A DNA stretch of 64,000 bases from Achromobacter spanius. GTDB lineage: Bacteria; Pseudomonadota; Gammaproteobacteria; Burkholderiales; Burkholderiaceae_B. The stretch lies in the NCBI RefSeq assembly GCF_002812705.1, contig NZ_CP025030.1:2294001-2358000 (forward strand), read 5' to 3'. Numbering within the stretch: the stretch's first letter is position 1; every line of letters starts with the position of its first letter. Shown here piece after piece: positions 35,104-44,967 of this stretch. The notes under the pieces are model-generated. The model ran no database searches and was not told the origin of the DNA. It saw only the letters and a program-made list of their open reading frames with translations. The position numbers and the translations under genes were made by a program.

Positions 35104-36513
35104 TCAGTTCGTCTTGGGGGGCTGCGGCCAAGGATGCTGCGCGGGGCGCATCTGTTCCCAGGCGCGTGCCACGCGCAGCACGCCCAGGTCGTCAAAGCGC
35201 GCGCCGGCAATCTGCAAACCGATCGGCAGGCCCGCCCGCGTGTAGCCGCAGTTAACCGATGCGGCGGGCTGTTCGCTCATGTTGAAGGGCAGCGTGAAGC
35301 CGATGTGGTGCATGGTCGTGGCGACTTCATTGGTGGGCGACGGCCATTCGGCGTTGTACGCCACAACCGGCGCCACGGGCGACAGCACGTAGTCGAAGGG
35401 GGCGCAGGCGGCCACGGTCTTGGCGCGCACGTTCAGCGTTTCGTAGTAGCTCTTGAACACGGCCTCGCCGCTCTGGCCGCCACCGCTTTCCGCCCAGGCG
35501 CGGATGAACGGCAGGATCTTGGCGCGGCGGTCTTCAGACAGCGCGGCCAGGTCTATGGACGAGCGCGTGCGCCAGAAGCGGTCCACGCCTTCCAGCATGT
35601 CGGGCGTCATCCACGGCAGCATGGGCGTGACGATGGCGCCCGCCGCTTCGAAGGATTGGGCGGCGGCTTGCACGGCCTCGCGCACTTCCGGGTCCAGCGG
35701 CAGGCCGCAGCCGGCGTCCATCAACAGGCCGATGCGCAGGCCTTTGACGTCTTGCGCCAGGTTCAGCCAGTCAAAGTCCTGGAAGGGCAAGCTCATGTGG
35801 TCGCGCGCATCGGGCTGCGACAGCACGCCCATCATCAGCGCGCTGTCGGTGATGGTGCGCGTCATGGGGCCGGCGCAGCGGCCCATGAAGGGCGGGTCGA
35901 TGGGGATGCGGCCCAGGCTGGGTTTCAGCGTGGCAATGCCGCACCAGGCGGCCGGCAGGCGCACCGAACCGCCGATGTCGGTGCCGATGTGCAAGGGGCC
36001 GTAGCCGGCAGCGGCGGCTGCGCCCGCGCCGGCGCTGGAGCCGCCCGGGTTCTTGCTCAGGTCCCAGGGGTTCCGCGTCAGTTCATGAAAGCTGGACAGG
36101 CCCGAGGACAGCATGCCGAAGTCGGGCATGGTGGTCTTGCCCAGCAGCACCGCGCCCGCTTCGCGCATGCGAGCCGCGGGCGGCGCGTCGGCTGCCGCCG
36201 GGGTCAGCTCGGTGGCGGCGGTGCCCAAGGGCACGGGCGTGCCGCGCGTGGCGATGTTTTCCTTGATGGTGGCGGGCACGCCGTCCAGCGAGTAGCCGCC
36301 GGCCGACTGCGGCTCGCCCTTCATCCAGCGGGCCTCAGAGGCGCGAGCCATCGCCAGCGCGCCTTCGGGGTCCAGCGCATAGGTGGCCTTCAGGTGGGGT
36401 TCCCAGCGCTCGATGTGTTCCAGCACGGAGCGCGTGGCTTCTACGGGCGACAGGGTCTTGTCGCGATACGCCTGCAGCAGTTCCTGAGCGGACAATTCAT
36501 GCGGTTGTGACAT
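35104..36513 (-). CDS. Amidase-signature family hydrolase
   Basis: A 469-aa Ser-cisSer-Lys amidase, like GatA and AtzF relatives. The catalytic lysine is in GVPATIKENIATRG (about residue 83). The Gly/Ser-rich signature NPGGSSAGAGAAAAAGYGP is followed by GTDIGGSVRLPAAWCG, which supplies the cis-Ser and nucleophile Ser. It hydrolyses amide bonds of unknown substrate. It is not GatA: no gatB/gatC adjoin it. It lies 54 bases after the ABC ATPase and 29 before M81 copy A on the same strand, so it should process the imported compound or a peptide fragment. Confidence 0.87.
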   Translation of the reverse strand: MSQPHELSAQELLQAYRDKTLSPVEATRSVLEHIERWEPHLKATYALDPEGALAMARASEARWMKGEPQSAGGYSLDGVPATIKENIATRGTPVPLGTAATELTPAAADAPPAARMREAGAVLLGKTTMPDFGMLSSGLSSFHELTRNPWDLSKNPGGSSAGAGAAAAAGYGPLHIGTDIGGSVRLPAAWCGIATLKPSLGRIPIDPPFMGRCAGPMTRTITDSALMMGVLSQPDARDHMSLPFQDFDWLNLAQDVKGLRIGLLMDAGCGLPLDPEVREAVQAAAQSFEAAGAIVTPMLPWMTPDMLEGVDRFWRTRSSIDLAALSEDRRAKILPFIRAWAESGGGQSGEAVFKSYYETLNVRAKTVAACAPFDYVLSPVAPVVAYNAEWPSPTNEVATTMHHIGFTLPFNMSEQPAASVNCGYTRAGLPIGLQIAGARFDDLGVLRVARAWEQMRPAQHPWPQPPKTN

Positions 36514-36567
36514 CTCGGTTCCAGTGTTGCGAAGGAAGGCAGTTCGGGTGATCAGCGCATCAGCACA

Positions 36568-38265
36568 TCAAGACGCCGCGGCTTGCGCCAGCGTGGTGGC
36601 AACGGGCTGGAAGTTGCGGAAGTCCCAGTCGCGCCCCGGCGCCGCGTCGATCAAGGTGCGCGTGTATTCATGCCGAGGATCGGTCAGCACGGTTTGGGCC
36701 GAGCCGGTCTCAACGACCTTGCCGTGCTGCATGACCATGATCGTGTCGCAAATCTGCGCGGCCACGCGCAAGTCGTGGGTGATGAACAGCACGCCCACGC
36801 CGGTGCGTTGGCGCACCTGCTCCAGCAGTTCCAGCACCTGCGCCTGCACGGACACGTCCAGCGCCGACACGGCTTCATCGGCCACCAGGATTTCAGGGTC
36901 CATCACCAGCGCGCGGGCAATGCAGATGCGCTGGCGTTGGCCACCAGAGAACTGATGCGGATAGCGGCGCATGGCGTCGGGGCTCATGCCCACCACGGTC
37001 AGCGTTTCGCCCGCGCGCTTCACGGCCTGGTCGCGCGGCATGCCGAAATTGAGCAGGCCTTCGATGATGGATTCCCCCACCGTGCGGCGCGGGTTCAGCG
37101 ACCGGTAGGGGTCCTGGAACACAATCTGGATGCGACGGCGCACCGGGCGCAAGGCCGAGCCGGACAGCGTGCTGAGGTCTTCGCCGCCCATCATCATGTG
37201 GCCGGCGGTGGGTTCGATCAGGCGCACGATGCAACGCGCCACCGTGGATTTTCCCGAACCGGATTCCCCCACGATGCCCAGGATTTCACCCTTGCGCAGC
37301 GTCAGGTTCACGTCGGACGCGGCAATGACGTTCTGCGCGGCCGTGCGGGAAAACAACGAGCTTTTCCCGGCATAGGTGCGGCCCAGGCCCTTGACGTGCA
37401 ATACCGGCTGGCCGTCGGGCGCCTCGCGGCGGTTGGGCACCAGGCTGGGCACGGACGACACCAGGCGCCGCGTATACGACTGCTTGGGTTCGGCCAGGAT
37501 TTCGTTGCGTGTGCCGCTTTCGATCAGGTCGCCCCGGTTCATCACCACGATGCGATCCGAAATCTCGGCCACCACGCCGAAGTCGTGCGTGATGAACAGC
37601 ACGGCGGTCTTGTGCTTGACCTGCAATTCCTTGATCAGCGCCAGGATCTGCTTTTGCGTGGTCACGTCCAGCGCGGTGGTGGGCTCGTCGGCGATCAGCA
37701 GCTTGGGTTCCAGGATCAGCGCCATCGCGATCACGATGCGCTGGCGCTGGCCGCCCGACAACTGGTGCGGGTACGCCTCGAATATGCGTTCGACATCCGG
37801 CAGGTGCACCGACTGGAACATGTCCAGCACCTTGGCGCGGCGTTCGGCGGCGCTCATGCCCTTGCGGTGCAGGCGCAGCACTTCGTCTACCTGCTTGCCC
37901 ACAGTGTGCACGGGGTTCAGCGCGGTCATGGGTTCCTGGAACACCATGGCCATGCGGGTCGCGCGCATTTCGCGCAAGCGTCGTTGCGACGCGGTGGCCA
38001 CGTCTTCGCCTTCCACGCGGATGGAGCCCGCGCTGATCGACAGCACTCCGGGCGGCAAGAGGCCCATCACGGCCAGCGACGTGACCGATTTGCCGGAGCC
38101 GGATTCGCCAACCACGCACACCGTTTCACCAGCATGCACGTCCAGGCTCAGGTTGCGCACGACGCGGTTGCCCGCGCCGGCCACTTCCACCGACAGGTTG
38201 CGAATGGCCAGGATGGCGGACGAGGTGTCGCCCGCGGGGGGAATAGGAGAGTAGGTCATCGGCAT
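36568..38265 (-). CDS. Peptide ABC transporter fused double ATPase (DppD-DppF/GsiA type)
   Basis: A 565-aa protein with two complete nucleotide-binding domains. NBD1 (about 18-270) has GESGSGKSVTSLAV, LSGGQRQRIVIAMAL and LLIADEPTTALDVT. NBD2 (about 295-550) has GESGSGKSTVARC, FSGGQRQRICIARAL and ILVADEAVSALDVS. Each carries the C-terminal oligopeptide-transporter tail. It energises the permease pair encoded just upstream. Its ATG overlaps the dppC-like stop (TGATG), so translation is coupled. A second ATG two codons on is possible. Confidence 0.93.
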   Translation of the reverse strand: MPMTYSPIPPAGDTSSAILAIRNLSVEVAGAGNRVVRNLSLDVHAGETVCVVGESGSGKSVTSLAVMGLLPPGVLSISAGSIRVEGEDVATASQRRLREMRATRMAMVFQEPMTALNPVHTVGKQVDEVLRLHRKGMSAAERRAKVLDMFQSVHLPDVERIFEAYPHQLSGGQRQRIVIAMALILEPKLLIADEPTTALDVTTQKQILALIKELQVKHKTAVLFITHDFGVVAEISDRIVVMNRGDLIESGTRNEILAEPKQSYTRRLVSSVPSLVPNRREAPDGQPVLHVKGLGRTYAGKSSLFSRTAAQNVIAASDVNLTLRKGEILGIVGESGSGKSTVARCIVRLIEPTAGHMMMGGEDLSTLSGSALRPVRRRIQIVFQDPYRSLNPRRTVGESIIEGLLNFGMPRDQAVKRAGETLTVVGMSPDAMRRYPHQFSGGQRQRICIARALVMDPEILVADEAVSALDVSVQAQVLELLEQVRQRTGVGVLFITHDLRVAAQICDTIMVMQHGKVVETGSAQTVLTDPRHEYTRTLIDAAPGRDWDFRNFQPVATTLAQAAAS

Positions 38266-39170
38266 CAGATCCTGCGCACCATTTTCGGGTCCAGCGCGTC
38301 GCGCAGGGCGTCACCCAGAATGTTCACGCTAAGCACCGTCAGCGACAGGAACAGGCCGGGAAAGAGAATCAGGCCGGGCAGCATGCGGAAGTACATGCGG
38401 CCTTCGGACATGATGTTGCCCCACGAGGCGATCTCGGGCGGGATGCCCGCGCCCAGAAAGCTGAGGATGGCCTCGGTCAGCATGGCGGAGGCGAACACGT
38501 AGGTGCCCTGCACCGTCAGCGGCGCGATGGTGCTGGGCACCATGTGGCGCCACAAGAGCAGGGGCAAGGGCGTGCCCAGCGCCAGCGCGGCTTCCACATA
38601 GGGTTCGCCGCGCACGGTCAGGATCTGCCCGCGCACCAACCGCACCACCCGAGGAATTTCCGGGATGGTGATGGCGATCAGCACGGTCATGATGCTGGCG
38701 CCGGTGACGGACACCAGGGCAATCGCCAGCAGGATGCCGGGGATGGCCATGATGGCGTCCATGGTGCGCATGATGAACCCGTCCAGCGACCGGAACCAGC
38801 CGGCGATGACGCCGATGATCAGGCCGAGGACGACGCTGACCACCGCGGCGCCCAGGCCCGCGATCAGCGAGATGCGCGCGCCGTAGGCCACGCGCGACCA
38901 GACGTCGCGGCCGAAGGCGTCGGTGCCGAACAGGAAGTCGGTAAAGGGTTGCTTCAGGCGCGAGCCCGGGTCGATGAATGTGGGGTCCACCGTGCCCAGC
39001 AGCGGCGCGAACACGGCGATGGCGACGATGGCGACCAGCACCACCAGCGCCAGCATGACCGGCCAGCTTTTGAGGCCCTGGCGGACTTGCCGCCAGGCGG
39101 TGACGTGAGGAGTGCCGCCTCCGGGAAGGTCGGCGGCCGCTTGCGCGGCGGCATCGGTTGGCGTTTGCAT
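38265..39170 (-). CDS. Peptide ABC transporter permease, DppC type
   Basis: A 301-aa inner-membrane permease with six helices. The long hydrophilic N-terminus (about 35 residues) precedes helix 1 (LALVVLVAIVAIAVFAPLLG). DppC/OppC features follow: FLFGTDAFGRDVWSRVAYGARISL after the first helix, and the EAA loop EPYVEAALALGTPLPLLLWRHMVPS that contacts the ATPase. AGGGCAGAG lies before the ATG. It pairs with the DppB-type permease nine bases upstream. Confidence 0.93.
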   Translation of the reverse strand: MQTPTDAAAQAAADLPGGGTPHVTAWRQVRQGLKSWPVMLALVVLVAIVAIAVFAPLLGTVDPTFIDPGSRLKQPFTDFLFGTDAFGRDVWSRVAYGARISLIAGLGAAVVSVVLGLIIGVIAGWFRSLDGFIMRTMDAIMAIPGILLAIALVSVTGASIMTVLIAITIPEIPRVVRLVRGQILTVRGEPYVEAALALGTPLPLLLWRHMVPSTIAPLTVQGTYVFASAMLTEAILSFLGAGIPPEIASWGNIMSEGRMYFRMLPGLILFPGLFLSLTVLSVNILGDALRDALDPKMVRRI

Positions 39171-39179
39171 GGCTCTGCC

Positions 39180-40121
39180 CTAGTACCTGATTCGCGGGTC
39201 GAACACCGTGTAGGCGCAATCGACAACCAGATTGATGAACACGTAGACGAACGCGAAGAACAACGTCAGGCCCTGGATGACGGGGTAGTCGCGCGCCAGC
39301 ACGGCTTCCACCACCAAGCGGCCCAGGCCGGGAATGTTGAACACCGATTCGGTCACGACCACGCCGCTGATCAAGAGCGCGATGCCCAGGCCCACCACCG
39401 TGGCGATGGGCACGGCCGCGTTGCGCAGCGCATGGCCGAGCAGCACGCCGGTTTCGCCCAGGCCCTTGGAGCGCGCGGTGCGGATGAAGTCTTCACCCAT
39501 GACCTCGATCACGCTGGTGCGCGTGATGCGTGCGATCAACGCGACATACACCGTGGACAAGGCCAGTGACGGCAGGATGAGCCGGTGCAGATACGGCCAG
39601 AAGCCCTTGGCCAGCGGCGCATAGCCCTGCACGTTGAACCAGCCCAGCTTGATGGCGAACAGCCAGATCAGCAGGTAACCCGTGACGAACACCGGTACTG
39701 AAAAGCCCAGCACCGAAAAGCCCATCACGGCGCGGTCCAGCAACTTGCCTTGCCGCCATGCCGCCAGGATGCCCAGCGGGATGGCGACCAGCAAAGTAAA
39801 GACCAGTGTCAGCACCGCCAGGCTCATGGACGGTTCCAGGCGTTGTGCGATCAGTTTGGTGACCGGCACGCCCGACATGAGCGAGGTGCCCAGATCGCCT
39901 TGCAGGAGCTTGCCGCCCCAGATGAAGAACTGCTTGATGACCGGTTGGTCCAGGCCCATCGTCTGCCGTATCTGGACGATACGTTCAGGCGTGGCGCCGT
40001 CGCCCGCCATGATGATGGCCGGGTCACCCGGGCTGAAACGCAATATCGCGAAGACCACCACCGCGACCATCACCAAAACGGGGATGGTCGCGAGGAGCCG
40101 GCGTGAGACAAATGCCAGCAT
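39180..40121 (-). CDS. Peptide ABC transporter permease, DppB type
   Basis: A 313-aa permease with six helices and the DppB/GsiC pattern: start LAFVSRRLLATIPVLVMVAVVVFAILR, then FSPGDPA, the TMGLDQPVIKQFFIW periplasmic loop and GDLGTSLMSGVPV. The EAA-type cytoplasmic loop is MGEDFIRTARSKGLGETGVLLGHALRN. The C-terminus VDCAYTVFDPRIRY is typical. AGGGGGAAATAC lies before the ATG. It is 27 bases after the binding-protein gene. Confidence 0.94.
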   Translation of the reverse strand: MLAFVSRRLLATIPVLVMVAVVVFAILRFSPGDPAIIMAGDGATPERIVQIRQTMGLDQPVIKQFFIWGGKLLQGDLGTSLMSGVPVTKLIAQRLEPSMSLAVLTLVFTLLVAIPLGILAAWRQGKLLDRAVMGFSVLGFSVPVFVTGYLLIWLFAIKLGWFNVQGYAPLAKGFWPYLHRLILPSLALSTVYVALIARITRTSVIEVMGEDFIRTARSKGLGETGVLLGHALRNAAVPIATVVGLGIALLISGVVVTESVFNIPGLGRLVVEAVLARDYPVIQGLTLFFAFVYVFINLVVDCAYTVFDPRIRY

Positions 40122-40148
40122 GTATTTCCCCCTGAACTGCTTGCCCCT

Positions 40149-41714
40149 TTAAGGAGCTTTCTTGACGTTCCAGAACGCAAAGACCGGTGCATGCACCAGG
40201 CCGGAGAGCTTGGTCGAGTAGACGGTGGGCACGGACATCTGGCCCAGCGGCACGTACAGGCCTTCGTCGATGCCGATGCGCTGCAGTTCGTCGGCGATCT
40301 TCTTCTGCTCGGCAGGGTCGGACGTCAGGGCGAACTTGGTGCGCAGTTCTTCTACCTTCGGCATGTCGGGCCAGCCGAACCAGGCGTTGTCGCCGTTGGC
40401 GGCGGCGGGCGCGGAACGTACCGGGTCCATCACGTCGGTGGCGTACCAGTTGGTGTTGTGGATGTTCCAGCCGCCTTCAGCCGGCGCGGCCTTCGAGGCG
40501 CGGCGCGTGGCCACGCTTTGCCAGTCCATTGCGGCCAGGTTGACGTTGAAGCCGGCCTTGCGCAGCGCCTGGGCCATCACTACAGGTTGGGCCGACAGCG
40601 TGCCCACGTCGGTGGCGTGCATGACCAGGATAGGCGTGTTGTCGTAGCCCGCTTCCTTCAGCAGCGCCTTGGCTTTTTCGATGTTCGACGGCACCACGAT
40701 GTCCTTGCCGATATCGGATTCCATCGGCGTGCCGCAACCCCACAGCGATGCGCAGGTCTGCCAGTACTTGGGATTGCCCACCAGCGCCTTCATCACATCT
40801 TCCTGGCCGATGGCGTACATGGCGGCCTGGCGGATCTTCTTGTTGTCGAAGGGCGGGTACTTGAAGTTGAAGCGGTACATCGTGAAGTAGCCGACCGGGC
40901 TGAGCGATTCTTCCTTCAGGTCGGGGTTGCCTTCGATCATGGGCAACAGGTCATACGGGAACTGTTCGACGAAGTCGATCTCGCCGCCCAGCAGCGCGTT
41001 GGCGGTCGTCAGCGCGTCGGGCATGACGTCCCATTCGACCTTGTCCACGTTCACGACCTTGCCGCCGGCCAGGCCGCTGGCGGGTTCCTTGCGCGGCACG
41101 TAGTCGGCGTTCTTGGCGTACACCGTCTTCACGCCCGGCTTGAATTCGATGACCTTGAACGGACCCGAACCGGTCATGTCGGTGATGGGCTTGCCGATGG
41201 CTTGTTCAGCGATGCGCTTGGGCATCATGAACGGCGCGGTGCCGGTGGGCTTGGACAGGGCGCGCAGCGCCAGGTCCGTGGGTTCTTTCATGACGATGCG
41301 AAAGTTCTTGTCGTCGATGACTTCGATCTTGTCGGTGAACTTGAGCAGCGTGCGGCCCATGCCGTCGCCGGCGGCCCAGCGCTTGATCGAGGCCACGCAA
41401 TCTTCGGACGTGACGGGCTTGCCGTCATGCCACTTCTGGCCGTCGCGCAAGGTCATCGTGTAGGTCTTGCCGTCGGGCGAGACTTCCCACTTCTCAAGCA
41501 TCTGCGGCTGGATCTTGTTGTTGGCGTCGGTGGCCAGCAAGGTGTCGTAGATCATGTAGCCGTGCCACGTCGTGATGTACGCGGTGGTGGCGTGCGGGTC
41601 GGTCAGGCGCAACGGCGAGTGCATGACGGACTTGATGACGGTTTCGGCGTACGCGCCGTGAGCCATCATCAACGTTGCACCGGCCAGCGCGGCCGCTCGG
41701 ACAAACTTGAGCAT
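40149..41714 (-). CDS. Periplasmic peptide-binding protein (SBP family 5)
   Basis: A 521-aa solute-binding protein for a peptide/nickel-type ABC importer. The signal peptide is clear (KFVRAAALAGATLMMAHGAYA, cleavage about residue 23). The mature part has the family motif QPQMLEKWEVSPDGKTYTMTLRDGQKWHDGKPVTSED and later FKPGVKTVYAKNADYVPR. ANALLGGEIDFVEQFPYDLLP and FNFKYPPFDNKKIRQAAMYAI are also conserved. AAGGGGAATCTCC precedes the ATG. Ligand identity cannot be read from sequence; the neighbours (M81 peptidases, amidase, beta-amino acid enzymes) suggest a small peptide or amide. Confidence 0.93.
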   Translation of the reverse strand: MLKFVRAAALAGATLMMAHGAYAETVIKSVMHSPLRLTDPHATTAYITTWHGYMIYDTLLATDANNKIQPQMLEKWEVSPDGKTYTMTLRDGQKWHDGKPVTSEDCVASIKRWAAGDGMGRTLLKFTDKIEVIDDKNFRIVMKEPTDLALRALSKPTGTAPFMMPKRIAEQAIGKPITDMTGSGPFKVIEFKPGVKTVYAKNADYVPRKEPASGLAGGKVVNVDKVEWDVMPDALTTANALLGGEIDFVEQFPYDLLPMIEGNPDLKEESLSPVGYFTMYRFNFKYPPFDNKKIRQAAMYAIGQEDVMKALVGNPKYWQTCASLWGCGTPMESDIGKDIVVPSNIEKAKALLKEAGYDNTPILVMHATDVGTLSAQPVVMAQALRKAGFNVNLAAMDWQSVATRRASKAAPAEGGWNIHNTNWYATDVMDPVRSAPAAANGDNAWFGWPDMPKVEELRTKFALTSDPAEQKKIADELQRIGIDEGLYVPLGQMSVPTVYSTKLSGLVHAPVFAFWNVKKAP

Positions 41715-41795
41715 GGAGATTCCCCTTGAAGCGGTGTGAGCGGCACGGTCGGCCGCTACGTCGTTAACGCGCCGCTCGATGGCGGCGTACGAGGG

Positions 41796-43304
41796 TCAGG
41801 CGGTTGCGGCCCGGCCGGAAAACACCGGTCCGCAAGGCGCCATTCTGATGCCGGGACGCAACCGTGTCCATGGTTGTTTTGCCGCATCCATCAGCATGGA
41901 GCCGGGGGCGGCGCAGACCAGGATCGTTTGCGCGATGGCCGTGAAATCCGCGCGGAAATGCGCGGAGCTCTTCACCACCAGAATCGCGGCGCGCGTGGGT
42001 TCCACGCCGGCGAACCGGAACATCTCCTGGTCCGCCATCTGCACCTTGTTCGACGCGACGATGATGCGCACGCCGCCGATGCGCAGGCAGGCGCTGGGGC
42101 CCAGGTCCATGTGGAATCCGCGGTAGAAAGCGCCGTGCGTATCGAAGCGTCCATCTGACGTTTTCTCGACGATGAATTCGCTGTCCAGCGGCTCGTCGTC
42201 GGGAATACCCGAGTGTCCACCTAGTGCAATCCGTACCTTGTTTCCGACGCCCGCGCGGTGCGCGGCCAGAGCGGCGGCGGGGTCGACGATCAGGCCGATG
42301 GCGGCGTCGCGCGCATCGTGGCGGATCAAGGCGCGCAGCATGCCCGTGGTGTCGGAACTGCCGCCCGCGCCGGGGTTGTCTTGTGCGTCGGCGATGACGA
42401 CGGGCTTGTTGGCGTCGCGCGCGATCCGCATGGCTTCTTCCACGGCTTCATCGGGCGTGTAGAGCTTGCCGCCGAAGTCGCGTTCAGCGTTCAGCACGGC
42501 GCGCGCCATTTCAGCGGCGGCCGCGTCGGCTTCGGCTTGCGTCGCGCCGTAGGCCCACACGGTGGGCGCGCATTCGGGGAAGTCAGCGGCGGGAAAGCCG
42601 GTGGCGAATGACAAGCTGGTAGCGCCGCGCGATTCAATCTCGCCCACTTGCGCGTACAGGCTGCGCGAGGGTTCGATGTCGGTGGACTGCCAGCACAGTG
42701 AAATCAGGTAGGGCAGGGCGCGCAGCGATGCGTACGGGCGCGGCATGCCGGCCAGCCGCAGGGACAGCAGCGACGCCGCGCGTTGCCCGGTTTCGGCCAT
42801 GTCGATGTGGGGATACGTGCGATAGCAGACCAGCGCGTCGGCGTGGCGCACCATGGCGCGCGTGACGTTGGCGTGCAGGTCCAGGCTGGCGACCACGGGC
42901 ACATCGGGGCCGACGAGGTCGCGCACGCGCTTGAGCAGTTCGCCTTCGCCGTCGTCCAGGTGTTCGGTGACCATGGCGCCATGCAGGTCCAGGTAGACGC
43001 CGTCCAGCGGCAGGGCGTCGGACAAGCCTTGCAAGATCAACGCGCTGATGCGTTCAAAAGCGTCTTTGGTGACCGGGCCCGACGGGCTGGCCGCGGCCCA
43101 GGTGGTGGGCACAAGCGTGTGCTGGCTCATGGCTTCGATGAAGCCCGCCACGGGAATGTTGGCGCCTGCCACGGCTTGGAACATCGCGGGGCCGCTGACC
43201 AGTTTTGGCCAACCGCCGCCTTTCTCGGCAAAATCTTCCCACGTTGCGCGCGAAGGCGCGAACGTATTGGTTTCGTGCTGAAAGCCGCCTATACCGATGC
43301 GCAT
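41796..43304 (-). CDS. M81-family metallopeptidase (MlrC-like), copy B
   Basis: A 502-aa M81 protein starting IGIGGFQHETNTFAPS. Further family blocks are PLDGVYLDLHGAMVTEHLDDGEGE, VVASLDLHANVTRAMVRHADALVCYRTYPHIDMAETG and DAQDNPGAGGSSDTTGMLRALI. It is clearly homologous to copy A (HETNT, LDLHGAMV, the D(L/M)HAN block and YPHxD are shared) but diverged in between, so the two probably have different substrates or act in sequence. It is placed between mmsA and the binding-protein gene, with an 81-base gap after it. Confidence 0.86.
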   Translation of the reverse strand: MRIGIGGFQHETNTFAPSRATWEDFAEKGGGWPKLVSGPAMFQAVAGANIPVAGFIEAMSQHTLVPTTWAAASPSGPVTKDAFERISALILQGLSDALPLDGVYLDLHGAMVTEHLDDGEGELLKRVRDLVGPDVPVVASLDLHANVTRAMVRHADALVCYRTYPHIDMAETGQRAASLLSLRLAGMPRPYASLRALPYLISLCWQSTDIEPSRSLYAQVGEIESRGATSLSFATGFPAADFPECAPTVWAYGATQAEADAAAAEMARAVLNAERDFGGKLYTPDEAVEEAMRIARDANKPVVIADAQDNPGAGGSSDTTGMLRALIRHDARDAAIGLIVDPAAALAAHRAGVGNKVRIALGGHSGIPDDEPLDSEFIVEKTSDGRFDTHGAFYRGFHMDLGPSACLRIGGVRIIVASNKVQMADQEMFRFAGVEPTRAAILVVKSSAHFRADFTAIAQTILVCAAPGSMLMDAAKQPWTRLRPGIRMAPCGPVFSGRAATA

Positions 43305-43352
43305 CAGGCATCCCCTTGTGTTGTTTGATGTTGCTGTGTCGTGGTACTGGCC

Positions 43353-43374
43353 GGGCGCGGCCGAAGCCGCGCCC
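43353..43374 (-). other. Very stable C(UUCG)G hairpin between mmsA and M81 copy B
   Basis: On the minus-strand RNA, GGGCGCGGC-UUCG-GCCGCGCCC is a perfect 9-bp stem with a UUCG tetraloop closed by C-G, one of the most stable RNA hairpins. There is no U-run. It lies 70 bases after the mmsA stop and about 50 before the M81 start, so it could protect the 3' end of an mmsA message or mark a processing point. Confidence 0.6.
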
Positions 43375-43443
43375 TATGCAAAAGCCGGGTAATGCATCCT
43401 TCTTGAATACAGTGCGATGAAAACGTAAAGGCGCGCGGGCGGT

Positions 43444-44937
43444 TTACTTCGCCACGGGCATGGTGAATTCCGCGCCCTTGGCGATGCTGTCGGGCCAGCG
43501 CTGCATCACGCTCTTGTAGCGCGAGTAGAAGCGGATGCCTTCTTCGCCGTAGGCGTGGTGGTCGCCAAACAGCGAACGCTTCCAGCCGCCGAACGAATGC
43601 CATGCCATCGGCACGGGAATCGGCACGTTAATGCCCACCATGCCGACCTTGATCTGGCGCGCGAAGGCACGCGCTACGCCGCCGTCCGACGTGAAGCACG
43701 CCACGCCGTTGCCGAACTCGTGCGCGTTGATCAGTTCAACTGCGCTGGCGAAGTCGGGCACGCGCACGATGCACAGCACCGGTCCGAAGATTTCTTCGCG
43801 ATAGATGTTCATCGCGGGCTTGACGTTGTCGAACAGCGTGCCGCCCAGGAAGTAGCCCTTTTCGTTGCCGGGCACGGTCAGTCCCCGGCCATCGACGACC
43901 AGGTCCGCGCCTGCCGCGATGCCGTCTTCGATGTAGCCCATGACCTTGTTGCGATGCTGCGCGGTAACCAGCGGGCCCATCTCGGCGTCGGCGTTCATGC
44001 CGTCCTTGACGATCAGCGCCTTCACGCGCGGGGCCAGGCGTTCGACAACCTTGTCGGCCACGTCGCCCACCGCCACGGCCACCGAGATCGCCATGCAGCG
44101 TTCGCCGGCCGAGCCATAGGCCGCGCCCATCAAGGCATCGGTAACCTGGTCCAGGTCGGCATCGGGCATGACAACCAAGTGATTCTTGGCCCCGCCCAGC
44201 GCCTGCACGCGCTTGCCGCGCTTGGTGCCTTCGGAATAAATGTATTCGGCGATGGGGGTCGAGCCCACGAACGACAGCGCTTCGACGTCCGGGTGCCCGA
44301 TGAGCGCGTCCACGGCCAGCTTGTCGCCATGGACCACGTTGAAGACGCCGGGGGGCAGGCCGGCTTCGGTCAGCAGTTCGGCCAGGCGCAGGGACGCTGA
44401 CGGGTCGCGTTCAGACGGCTTGAGCACGAAGGTGTTGCCGCAGGCAATGGCCACCGGGAACATCCAGCACGGCACCATCATCGGGAAGTTGAACGGCGTC
44501 ACGCCGGCCACCACGCCCAGGGCCTGGCGCATGCTCCAGTTGTCGATGCCGCCGCCGATCTGGTCGGAATACTGGCCCTTGAGCAGTTGCGGAATGCCGC
44601 AGGCGAATTCGACGATCTCGATGCCGCGCATGACTTCGCCCTTGGCATCCGAGAACACCTTGCCGTGTTCGCGGGTGATGAGCTCGGCCAGTTCGTCCTG
44701 GTGCTGGTCCAGCAGCGCCTTGAAGTTGAACAGGATGCGGGCGCGCTTGAGCGCGGGGGTTTCCGACCAGGCCGGGAACGCTGCCTTGGCAGCCGCCACG
44801 GCCAGCGCCACGTCTTCGGTCGAGGCCAGCGGAATGGACGAGCAGATTTCGCCCGTGGCCGGATTGAAGCCGTCGGCGTAGCGGCTGCTGCGGCCATCGA
44901 AATGCTGGCCGTTGATGAAATGGGAGATCTTCTTCAT
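43444..44937 (-). CDS. mmsA: (Methyl)malonate-semialdehyde dehydrogenase, CoA-acylating
   Basis: A 497-aa aldehyde dehydrogenase of the MmsA type. It converts malonate semialdehyde to acetyl-CoA or methylmalonate semialdehyde to propionyl-CoA, with NAD+ and CoA. Motifs: [14 protein letters not shown] at the start, [41 protein letters not shown], and the catalytic cysteine Cys281 in [18 protein letters not shown] 44937 fits the family start; the frame upstream runs through a terminator hairpin. Directly after the aminotransferase, it completes a two-step beta-alanine (or beta-aminoisobutyrate) degradation route; valine catabolism is an alternative role. Confidence 0.92.
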   Translation of the reverse strand: MKKISHFINGQHFDGRSSRYADGFNPATGEICSSIPLASTEDVALAVAAAKAAFPAWSETPALKRARILFNFKALLDQHQDELAELITREHGKVFSDAKGEVMRGIEIVEFACGIPQLLKGQYSDQIGGGIDNWSMRQALGVVAGVTPFNFPMMVPCWMFPVAIACGNTFVLKPSERDPSASLRLAELLTEAGLPPGVFNVVHGDKLAVDALIGHPDVEALSFVGSTPIAEYIYSEGTKRGKRVQALGGAKNHLVVMPDADLDQVTDALMGAAYGSAGERCMAISVAVAVGDVADKVVERLAPRVKALIVKDGMNADAEMGPLVTAQHRNKVMGYIEDGIAAGADLVVDGRGLTVPGNEKGYFLGGTLFDNVKPAMNIYREEIFGPVLCIVRVPDFASAVELINAHEFGNGVACFTSDGGVARAFARQIKVGMVGINVPIPVPMAWHSFGGWKRSLFGDHHAYGEEGIRFYSRYKSVMQRWPDSIAKGAEFTMPVAK

Positions 44938-44967
44938 GGTGCGAAAGGCTCTGGGCGGTGATTCTTC

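Noticed and set aside
35104..36513. GatA subunit of the tRNA amidotransferase
   Set aside because: No gatB or gatC nearby, and the gene is embedded in a transport/catabolic cluster; a general amidase fits better.
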